Shown here: positions 1 through 4,864 of the stretch, piece after piece | Layout of the letters: each line of letters begins with the position of its first letter | How positions within the stretch are numbered: the first letter of the stretch is position 1 | Assembly (NCBI GenBank): GCA_022785155.1 | Contig: JALFRH010000093.1 | Coordinates: 1-5,482, forward strand | DNA length: 5,482 nt | Origin: Spirochaetales bacterium | GTDB taxonomy: Bacteria > Spirochaetota > Spirochaetia > Sphaerochaetales > Sphaerochaetaceae | Direction: 5' to 3' | The notes under the pieces: generated by a model | The model's input: only the letters and a program-made list of their open reading frames with translations | Told to the model about the DNA's origin: nothing | Databases searched by the model: none | Position numbers and translations under genes: made by a program

Positions 1-982
1 CTCCAAAGGCTGCCTTTATGTATGGAGAGAAGAAGAAAGAGTAGTCTTCATGGTAAGTCAGGCCAAGGGAGAGATTAATACTGTTATCTGGGAAAAGAAA
101 TCTATCTAATGATATGGATAAATCCAGTCCCACTTTTCCTCCGATCAAATACTGGTATCCTAATTCCATGCCATCCATAACATTCTTGATTCCACTTAAG
201 GGCCTTTCCCGTCTTGTATATCCACCATAAAAAGTATTCTTACGAAAAGTCTTATCTTCCTTGGTGTCCTCTCTTACAGTAATGGAAGCTTCCTCATTTT
301 CAACAAAGGGATCTTCCTCCATTTCCAATTCCTGCTCTTCCTCTTTCTCGGATAGGGGTTCAGGAAGAGAAATATCCTCCACCTCCTCTTCTTCCTCTAT
401 CTTTATAAATGCTTTCCCTCTCTCCTGACATTCACTGCACTTTTCTTCACTTAAAAGAGAAGCATCATACAAAACAGGTATTATTCCATGGAGGGCCACA
501 ACATCCCAAGTCTCTCCGTCTGGAGTGGATTGAAGAGTAAAGAGAGTAAGCTTTCCACTGGAGATATTCTCCACTGTTACACTTCTCTCTGATAGAGGAA
601 TATAGTTCCACTTTCCTCCTGTAACACTCCATCTGGCACCAATAGATTGGGATGAAAACTCATTCCACATCCATTTGGCTGAAGCCTCCGTCTCTTTTCC
701 GGTCAAAGCCACAATGGAAGCGGTACAGAGATTTTTCCAAGACTCACCTTCTTCCTGCACTTCCAGAACTATCCTGTTATCCAAATCAGGATCTATGCAT
801 AGAGACACTTTGCTTTTATCTTTTATTTCAATCCAATCCGTGGTGCCCAAAAACCTATATCGCACATTTTTATCCAGGCTTATAGCTGATGAGAGTGAGA
901 ATGATACATGTATATATCCGGCAAAAAGGGATAGTGAAACAAATAGAATTATAAGAGTCGAGATAAGCTTTTTTGCTTTCAT
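1..982 (-). CDS. Exported protein with two divergent beta-type repeats, Glu-rich linker and C-terminal barrel-like part (3' end off the left edge)
   Basis: I translated this frame by hand: 327 codons are open from ATG at 982 to the left edge without a stop, so the gene is partial at its 3' end. An AAGGAAA ribosome site lies just upstream (987-993). Residues 1-21 form a signal peptide (MKAKK, a hydrophobic core, SLFA before the likely cut). Residues about 40-163 hold two divergent repeats, each with an aromatic/Trp strand, a hydrophobic strand and a G-E-x-W end (about 40-82 and 116-159). A KCSEC CxxC motif sits at 181-185. Residues 195-245 are very acidic, with runs of Glu. From about 250 the chain becomes alternating and aromatic (FYGGY, MELGYQYLIGG, LGLTYHEDYSFFFSPY), typical of outer-membrane beta-strands. 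I infer an envelope protein whose barrel is anchored in the outer membrane, with a periplasmic N-terminal half. I recognise no named family. It is a separate transcription unit from the gene upstream. Confidence 0.8.
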   Translation of the reverse strand, partial: MKAKKLISTLIILFVSLSLFAGYIHVSFSLSSAISLDKNVRYRFLGTTDWIEIKDKSKVSLCIDPDLDNRIVLEVQEEGESWKNLCTASIVALTGKETEASAKWMWNEFSSQSIGARWSVTGGKWNYIPLSERSVTVENISSGKLTLFTLQSTPDGETWDVVALHGIIPVLYDASLLSEEKCSECQERGKAFIKIEEEEEVEDISLPEPLSEKEEEQELEMEEDPFVENEEASITVREDTKEDKTFRKNTFYGGYTRRERPLSGIKNVMDGMELGYQYLIGGKVGLDLSISLDRFLFPDNSINLSLGLTYHEDYSFFFSPYIKAAFG

Positions 983-1035
983 ACAGTTTCCTTGACAACA
1001 CAATAAAGAAAAATATTATTTCGTCACAAAGAAAA

Positions 1036-1064
1036 AGTATCGAAAGAAAGGTTATTGGTGTCAA
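1036..1064 (-). promoter_or_regulatory. Sigma-70-type promoter of the exported protein gene
   Basis: On the minus strand a perfect TTGACA (-35, 1059-1064) is followed after exactly 17 bases by GATACT (-10, 1036-1041, four of six consensus bases). Transcription would start near 1029, giving a leader of about 47 bases before the ATG at 982. It lies between the terminator at 1123-1158 and the gene it would serve, so the gene has its own transcript. Confidence 0.55.
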
Positions 1065-1122
1065 GAAATTAAGAGAAAAATGTCTTTGATCCTTGGATGA
1101 AACTATTTATTGACCAAGGTAT

Positions 1123-1158
1123 AAAAAAGAAAGTGCCCCACATTTTTATGCGAGGCAC
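1123..1158 (-). terminator. Rho-independent terminator of the 208-residue outer-membrane protein gene
   Basis: Read on the minus strand, GTGCCTCGCAT pairs with ATGTGGGGCAC over 11 base pairs (two of them G-U) around an AAAA loop (1133-1158). TTTCTTTTTT (1123-1132) follows immediately. It begins about 20 bases after the stop codon at 1180-1182. In the plus direction there is no T-run after the stem, so it works one way only. Confidence 0.9.
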
Positions 1159-1179
1159 ATAAAAAAATACAATTAAACC

Positions 1180-1806
1180 TTAGAACTGATATGAGGCACC
1201 GATAAATGGAGTAATATTAAACATAAAACCAGTCATCTTTGATTTATCTTCAGTAGTTGTAGATCCAACAGTTAATGTAGTTTTATAATTTGTTGCAAAT
1301 GGGAATGCAAGCTTTGCTCCTGCACGTAAGAATACAGAATCTGTTATTTCATAGCTAATTCCAGCTTCTCCAACAAGAGAAACAGTAGAATAACTTACCT
1401 TAGCTTTAAAAGATTCTATTGTTTCTGATGAAAAAGCATAAGAAAAGCCACCTAAGAATTCTGCATACATATCTTTATTAATTTCCATTCTATATCCAGA
1501 TTCAACCTTAACAACTGTAGAAGAAGGGAACTTGTCTTCTTCGATAACTGTATCTTCAACCTTCTGTGAAAGTGTGAAATATTCAGAAATAGAACCTGAG
1601 ATAAGAATATTGTTATCAAGAACATGTCTATAACCTACTTCAACAGGAAGAGATGTGACACTAAGATCGTATTCTAAATCTTTATTTGTTTCATATCTTC
1701 TACTTCCATTGGAGAATGATACACCAGTATCAAGATAGACAGATCCTGCTGATACAACAGATACGACGAGAGCCAACATCATTAATAATACCAAAGCTTT
1801 TTTCAT
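1180..1806 (-). CDS. Small secreted outer-membrane beta-barrel-type protein, 208 residues
   Basis: The start is placed at ATG 1806. An excellent AAAGGAG site (1812-1818) lies five bases upstream of it, and translation there begins directly with a signal peptide (MKKALVLL, hydrophobic core, VVSA before the likely cut after residue 20). An in-frame ATG at 1875 would add 23 residues that spoil the signal peptide and has no good ribosome site. The mature part is about 188 residues of alternating polar/hydrophobic strands with many Tyr, Phe and Gly (VEVGYRHVL, YAEFLGGFSYAF, VGEAGISYEI, FLRAGAKLAFPF). It ends in FIGASYQF, and a terminal Phe on the last strand is the usual outer-membrane insertion signal. 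Length and pattern fit an 8-stranded barrel of the OmpA/OmpX-like fold class. No enzymatic motif is seen and the function is unknown. Codons look more A/T-rich than in the transporter gene at 3583-4803. Confidence 0.85.
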   Translation of the reverse strand: MKKALVLLMMLALVVSVVSAGSVYLDTGVSFSNGSRRYETNKDLEYDLSVTSLPVEVGYRHVLDNNILISGSISEYFTLSQKVEDTVIEEDKFPSSTVVKVESGYRMEINKDMYAEFLGGFSYAFSSETIESFKAKVSYSTVSLVGEAGISYEITDSVFLRAGAKLAFPFATNYKTTLTVGSTTTEDKSKMTGFMFNITPFIGASYQF

Positions 1807-1835
1807 AAAAACTCCTTTGTTTGTATATTTGTTGC

Positions 1836-1864
1836 ATTTTAGAATATTTTTCAAATTACTGAAT
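1836..1864 (-). promoter_or_regulatory. Weak candidate promoter of the 208-residue protein gene
   Basis: On the minus strand TAAAAT (1836-1841, five of six -10 bases) lies about 30 bases ahead of the ATG at 1806. At 17-base spacing the -35 would be ATTCAG (1859-1864), a poor match. The A/T-rich 74-base gap also has TTTGAAAA twice, 21 bp apart (1848-1855 and 1869-1876), flanking that -35. If this promoter is inactive, the gene would rely on read-through from the hydrolase gene, after which no terminator is visible. Confidence 0.3.
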
Positions 1865-1880
1865 ACCATTTTCAAACTAT

Positions 1881-3011
1881 TTACTGATTCTTAAGCTTCT
1901 TCACCTCTGTATATGCCATTATAAAAGGACCTACTCCCTTTGCGTCATTTTCCACCACTGGTTCAGAAATATAATACTTATAACTACCGTCACGACGAGT
2001 GTTGTTCTCAGGACCCAAACCAGCCACAAGACATATTCCCTTTAAGTTCAAGTCTCCGTTTTCTTCGCTCATCTTTTCTCTTACAATACCATTAAATACA
2101 TCTAGTCCTATTTCTGAGTATGAAGAAGGAAGAATTCCAAGTCTAGAGCCCTTTAAAAGAGCATAGGAAACCATAGCTGAGCCTGATGTTTCAAGATAGT
2201 TTCCTTCTCTATCTGGATAATTCGGTACTTGCCAAAATAGTTTGCTATCCTTATCTTGATAAATCAGTATGCCGTCAATTGCTTCCTTAAATATTTCGGC
2301 TATTTTTTCTCTACCACTTTCATCACCTTCCATGTAACTCCATACATCACAAAGAGCAACAAGGAACCAGCCAATAGAACGAAGCCAGAAGTTTGAGCTT
2401 AGTCCTGTAATCTTGTCAGCCCAGAATAAAGTACGGGAACTGTCGTATCCATGATAATATAATCTCTTCTCTTCATCGAACATAAGCCTACGTACATTCT
2501 GGAACTGTCTGATGATATCGCCATAATCCTTTCCACCATACTGACTCTGATAGCGGGTATAGAAGACCTGCATCATATATAAACCGTCAAGCCACACCTG
2601 GTCATGGTATATGGCTTTATGCCAGAAGTTTCCCTCCTTCGTCCTTGGATGTGTGAGAATCTGGGAGTGGGCCAGCTCAATAGCCTTCCTATACTTCTCA
2701 TTTCCAGTATATTTATATAAATCGAAGAGTATCCTGCTTTCAGATACGTCGTCCGTGGAGTATTTCCTGGGATCATAACCAAGAATGGAACCGTCTTCAG
2801 ACACATAGTAGTCCACAAATGAAATTACAAAGTCCAGGTACTTTCTTTCTCCTGTGGTCTTGTACATCTCCAATAAAGATGTGGTCATACAGCCGTCAAT
2901 ATAGTTCCAGCCCGGCTTCTTGCCCTGTTTTATGGATTCGATGTTCCACAAGGGCATATCAGGGGCGCTGGTCATCAACTTATCTATGTAGTCTTCAATT
3001 ATCCTATACAT
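1881..3011 (-). CDS. GH105 (YteR-type) unsaturated rhamnogalacturonyl hydrolase
   Basis: This 376-residue protein matches in length and motif order the GH88/GH105 (alpha/alpha)6-barrel family typified by B. subtilis YteR (about 373 residues). These enzymes hydrate and cleave the unsaturated uronic sugar that pectin/rhamnogalacturonan lyases leave at the non-reducing end. Visible landmarks are GWNYIDG at 34-40, DD at 87-88, NFWHKAIYHDQVWLDGLYM at 128-146, YHGYD at 186-190, SNFWLRSIGWF at 206-216, LETSGSAM at 273-280, and a C-terminal YYISEPVVENDAKGVGPF. D142 of WLDGLYM corresponds to the catalytic Asp (D143 of YteR). H187, R211 and W215 fit other active-site positions. There is no signal peptide, so it acts in the cytoplasm on imported unsaturated oligosaccharides. 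The ATG at 3011 has AAGGA nine bases upstream. Substrate could also be another unsaturated glycoside (GH105 members act on ulvan or arabinogalactan products). No lyase or sugar transporter lies in the window. Confidence 0.92.
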   Translation of the reverse strand: MYRIIEDYIDKLMTSAPDMPLWNIESIKQGKKPGWNYIDGCMTTSLLEMYKTTGERKYLDFVISFVDYYVSEDGSILGYDPRKYSTDDVSESRILFDLYKYTGNEKYRKAIELAHSQILTHPRTKEGNFWHKAIYHDQVWLDGLYMMQVFYTRYQSQYGGKDYGDIIRQFQNVRRLMFDEEKRLYYHGYDSSRTLFWADKITGLSSNFWLRSIGWFLVALCDVWSYMEGDESGREKIAEIFKEAIDGILIYQDKDSKLFWQVPNYPDREGNYLETSGSAMVSYALLKGSRLGILPSSYSEIGLDVFNGIVREKMSEENGDLNLKGICLVAGLGPENNTRRDGSYKYYISEPVVENDAKGVGPFIMAYTEVKKLKNQ

Positions 3012-3047
3012 CTCAATCCATCCTTACATCTATGTTACAATGGCCTC

Positions 3048-3078
3048 TTTATTGCAAAAAGACGTTTTTTTGTCTCAA
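3048..3078 (-). promoter_or_regulatory. Weak candidate promoter of the hydrolase gene
   Basis: On the minus strand TTGAGA (3073-3078, five of six -35 bases) is followed 19 bases later by AATAAA (3048-3053, four of six -10 bases). The spacing is longer than ideal, so the call is weak. The palindrome at 3055-3072 fills the spacer, which would suit repression by a bound protein. No better promoter was found between here and the mobile-element scar. Confidence 0.25.
3055..3072. promoter_or_regulatory. 18-bp CG-centred palindrome, possible LacI-family-type operator of the hydrolase gene
   Basis: CAAAAAGA-CG-TTTTTTTG is symmetrical about a central CG with one mismatch in eight arm pairs. A/T-rich arms around a central CG are typical of LacI-family operators, which often control sugar-use genes. 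It is 44-61 bases ahead of the hydrolase ATG at 3011. No regulator gene is in the window. Homopolymeric arms make chance symmetry easier, so the call is tentative. Confidence 0.35.
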
Positions 3079-3138
3079 AGAGAAATAATCTCATTTGTAT
3101 ATAAACATGTATTCAAATATTCTATCTATAAATTATCT

Positions 3139-3180
3139 TGACACTCCCCACAGCTAAAGCAGGAGGATTCTTGCTTCAAC
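3139..3180 (+). mobile_element. Solo right-end remnant of an IS200/IS605-family element (TnpB-associated, omega-RNA-like 3' end)
   Basis: The stretch reads TTGACACTCCCCACAGC-TAAA-GC, then AGGAGGATTCTTGCTTCAAC. A G/C-rich imperfect hairpin around a TAAA loop followed by GATTCTTGCTTCAAC closely resembles the conserved right ends of IS200/IS605 (IS1341-type, tnpB-bearing) elements, as I recall them. In such elements this end is also the 3' end of the TnpB guide RNA scaffold. Pairing here is imperfect (GC/GC next to the loop and CTCC with GGAG at the base), suggesting decay. Normally tnpB would read toward this end from the left, but the sequence to the left is A/T-rich leader DNA with no tnpB remains. 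Element and host appear to join at about 3180/3181, where recognisable peptidase sequence begins. The left limit is unknown. Confidence 0.6.
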
Positions 3181-3372
3181 CACTACGGGGAGCTGAAAAG
3201 TTTTGTCCTCCCTGATACCGGTTGGGAAGTATATTACTCCACCAAGTATTTCAAAATGAGCAGAAAGTACAGTGGCAGCATTATTCCGGATATGCTGATA
3301 GAGAAGGATCCCCTTTCATACTTCTCCGGCATAGACAAAGAGCTCCTATACTGTCTCCAAAATAACAATTAG
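3181..3372 (+). pseudogene. C-terminal remnant of an S41 family (tail-specific/C-terminal-processing) peptidase gene
   Basis: Sixty-three codons end at TAG 3370-3372 and translate to HYGELKSFVLPDTGWEVYYS, then a segment including TKYFKMSRKYSGSIIPDM and ending SYFSGIDKELLYCLQNNN. The pattern of a strand, P-x-T-G-x-x-V-x-Y-S-T-K-Y-F, then G-S-x-x-P-D, then Y-x-x-G-x-D-x-x-L is the end of the S41 catalytic domain, after the Ser/Lys active site. The rest of the gene, typically several hundred codons, is missing. The frame runs back only to TGA at 3139-3141, inside the mobile-element end, and its first ATG is internal (3256), so no functional product is expected. There are no frameshifts in what remains, suggesting fairly recent loss. 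Family membership is from recognised motifs only. Confidence 0.72.
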
Positions 3373-3417
3373 GCTCCTTCATCACTTTTTCTGCATTATG
3401 AAACCATGAAGGCTAAT
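3368..3417. repeat. Bulged inverted repeat over the stop codon of the peptidase remnant
   Basis: ATTAG (3368-3372) and CCTTCAT (3376-3382) pair with ATGAAGG (3406-3412) and CTAAT (3413-3417), giving a 12-bp stem with a three-base GCT bulge and a 23-base loop. A second hairpin, CCATGA (3404-3409) with TCATGG (3422-3427), overlaps and would exclude it. No T-run follows, so it is not a standard terminator. It may be the old 3' end structure of the peptidase gene. Confidence 0.4.
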
Positions 3418-3524
3418 GTTATCATGGAAAATACTCAAACACAAAGAAAAAAAATACAAATAAAACATTTGTGGCACATTGGAGGAAAAAACTCCCATAG
3501 AAACAGGTAATTCTTCTTTATGAA

Positions 3525-3552
3525 ATGACATACACCATAAATATGCTAGAAT
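3525..3552 (+). promoter_or_regulatory. Extended -10 promoter of the dicarboxylate/amino acid symporter gene
   Basis: ATGACA (3525-3530, five of six -35 bases) is followed after 16 bases by TAGAAT (3547-3552, five of six -10 bases). The -10 is preceded by TGC, which is the TG-N extension that strengthens it. The start of transcription would be near 3559, about 24 bases before ATG 3583, just leaving room for the AAGGAAGGA ribosome site (3568-3576). Confidence 0.65.
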
Positions 3553-3582
3553 TAAGCCAATCTAAAAAAGGAAGGAAAATCT

Positions 3583-4803
3583 ATGGAAAAGAAAAAACTG
3601 TCATTGGCTCTCCAGATCTTCATCGCTCTGGTTCTTGCCATAATCATCGGCTTATTATTGGGAACAAAGGGTGCACCATTTGCCAACAGCTATATCAAAC
3701 CCTTTGGTACTATATTCCTTAACCTGATCAAGTTCATTGTCTGCCCGATAGTATTGGTATCCATCATAAATGGAATCATATCAATGAAAGATATCAAGAC
3801 AGTGGGCTCTGTAGGTCTGAAGACTATTGTCTTCTATCTCTGTACTACAGCCATTGCAATCACCATAGGTCTTCTGGTGGCATCTCTTGCAAAGGGGCTC
3901 TTTCCGGTAGTGGCCACCACCAATCTCACTTATACAGCCTCGGCTTCCACATCCTTTATGGATACCTTGGTGAATATCTTCCCATCCAACTTCCTGGCAC
4001 CTATTACAAATGCAAACATGCTTCAGATCATCGTAATGGCCATCCTTTTGGGATTCTCCATAATCCTCGTGGGTGAAAAGATGAACTCTGGTGTCATAGA
4101 GGCATTCGAGAAAGTAAACGCAATCTGTATGAAGTGTATGGAGTTGATCCTCAAACTCTCACCTATCGGCGTATTCTGTCTCCTTTGCCCGGTAGTGGCA
4201 GCAAACGGCGCCATGATCCTTGGTTCCCTTGCCATGGTTCTCTTGGTGGCTTACCTCTGCTATATCCTCCATGCAGCGATCGTCTACTCGCTTTCTGTAT
4301 CCGCTATGGGCGGTATAAGTCCTCTGAAGTTCTTCAAGGGCATGATGCCTGCAATTATGTTCGCTTTCTCCAGCGCCTCATCTGTAGGAACACTTCCCAT
4401 CAACATGAAGTGTGTCGAAGATATGGGTGGAGACAAGCAGGTTTCATCCTTCGTCCTTCCTCTTGGTGCCACAATCAATATGGATGGAACAGCAATCTAT
4501 CAGGGAGTATGTGCAATCTTCATTGCAGCCTGCTACGGCATTAACCTTACATTCCCTCAGATGATCACCATCGTCTTGACAGCAACCCTTGCTTCCATAG
4601 GTACTGCAGGTGTTCCTGGTGCAGGTATGGTAATGCTTGCAATGGTCCTCTCTTCCGTTGGTCTTCCTATTGACGGTATTGCAATCGTTGCAGGTATCGA
4701 TAGAATCTTCGATATGGGTAGAACTACTGTAAACATCACAGGAGACGCCGCTTGTGCTCTCATCGTTTCAAATCTTGAAAGAAAGAGAAAGGAAAGAAAG
4801 TAA
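3583..4803 (+). CDS. DAACS-family dicarboxylate/amino acid:cation symporter
   Basis: This complete 406-residue inner-membrane carrier belongs to the GltP/DctA/SstT (SLC1-like) family, which imports acidic amino acids, C4-dicarboxylates or Ser/Thr with Na+ or H+. The two re-entrant loops and last helices are clear: serine-rich FSSASSVGTLPIN (262-274, HP1), NMDGT (299-303, TM7, cation site), GTAGVPGAG (340-348, HP2) and DRIFDMGRTTVNITGD (373-388, TM8). D377, R380, T381, N384 and D388 correspond to GltPh D394, R397, T398, N401 and D405. The Arg at the 397 position normally binds a side-chain carboxylate, so glutamate/aspartate or a dicarboxylate is favoured over neutral substrates, but this is an inference. 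The N-terminus is short (MEKKK before TM1) and the C-terminus is a basic ERKRKERK tail. A ribosome site GGA lies six bases before ATG 3583. It is monocistronic, with its own promoter and terminator, and convergent to the EamA-type gene. Confidence 0.95.
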   Translation: MEKKKLSLALQIFIALVLAIIIGLLLGTKGAPFANSYIKPFGTIFLNLIKFIVCPIVLVSIINGIISMKDIKTVGSVGLKTIVFYLCTTAIAITIGLLVASLAKGLFPVVATTNLTYTASASTSFMDTLVNIFPSNFLAPITNANMLQIIVMAILLGFSIILVGEKMNSGVIEAFEKVNAICMKCMELILKLSPIGVFCLLCPVVAANGAMILGSLAMVLLVAYLCYILHAAIVYSLSVSAMGGISPLKFFKGMMPAIMFAFSSASSVGTLPINMKCVEDMGGDKQVSSFVLPLGATINMDGTAIYQGVCAIFIAACYGINLTFPQMITIVLTATLASIGTAGVPGAGMVMLAMVLSSVGLPIDGIAIVAGIDRIFDMGRTTVNITGDAACALIVSNLERKRKERK

Positions 4804-4824
4804 AAAGTAAGATTCTTCTCCCCT

Positions 4825-4852
4825 AGCCCGCAGTTAATCCCTGCGGGTTTTT
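4825..4852 (+). terminator. Rho-independent terminator of the symporter gene
   Basis: CCCGCAG (4827-4833) pairs perfectly with CTGCGGG (4841-4847) around a 7-base TTAATCC loop, extendable by a G-T and an A-T pair. TTTTT follows (4848-4852). It starts 22 bases after the stop codon. On the minus strand, which carries the convergent EamA-type gene, the same stem is followed by CTAGGGGAG rather than T's, so it is a poor terminator in that direction. Confidence 0.93.
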
Positions 4853-4864
4853 CATTACCTTGAT

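Larger units (their letters stand above)
3012..3582. other. 571-base region without an intact gene: regulatory DNA, mobile-element scar and decayed gene
   Basis: From left to right this stretch holds the leader of the hydrolase gene with a CG-centred palindrome. Next is a very A/T-rich segment (about 3085-3138) with no recognisable feature beyond short GAGA/TCTC inverted repeats at 3073-3092. Then come an IS200/IS605-like right end, an S41 peptidase gene remnant and a bulged inverted repeat. Positions 3428-3524 hold nothing I can name. The promoter and ribosome site of the symporter gene follow at 3525-3582. No intact open frame with a credible start exists on either strand. Confidence 0.7.

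Noticed and set aside
652..995. Two plus-strand frames of 77 and 106 codons
   Set aside because: They are antisense shadows of the minus-strand exported protein gene, which has a signal peptide, ribosome site and promoter. Their translations show no domain character.
992..1019. Plus-strand promoter-like TTGACA with TATTAT 16 bases later
   Set aside because: No plus-strand gene follows for two kilobases; it lies in the A/T-rich leader of the minus-strand gene and is probably fortuitous.
870..1064. 64-codon minus-strand frame
   Set aside because: It overlaps the start of the exported protein gene in another frame, covers its promoter, and has no ribosome site or recognisable protein character.
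1807..1875. Longer start for the 208-residue protein (ATG at 1875, 231 residues)
   Set aside because: It adds 23 residues in front of a perfect signal peptide and lacks a good ribosome site. The ATG at 1806 has AAAGGAG at ideal spacing.
3470..3486. TGGCAC resembling the -24 element of a sigma-54 promoter ahead of the symporter
   Set aside because: The required GC of the -12 element is absent at the right distance, and a good sigma-70 extended -10 promoter lies downstream.
3481..3495. GGAG/CTCC hairpin with a seven-base A-rich loop
   Set aside because: The stem is only four pairs and has no T-run, too weak to call a terminator or regulatory element.
3525..3722. 65-codon plus-strand frame overlapping the symporter start
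   Set aside because: It starts inside the promoter and runs out of frame through the symporter gene; it has no ribosome site.
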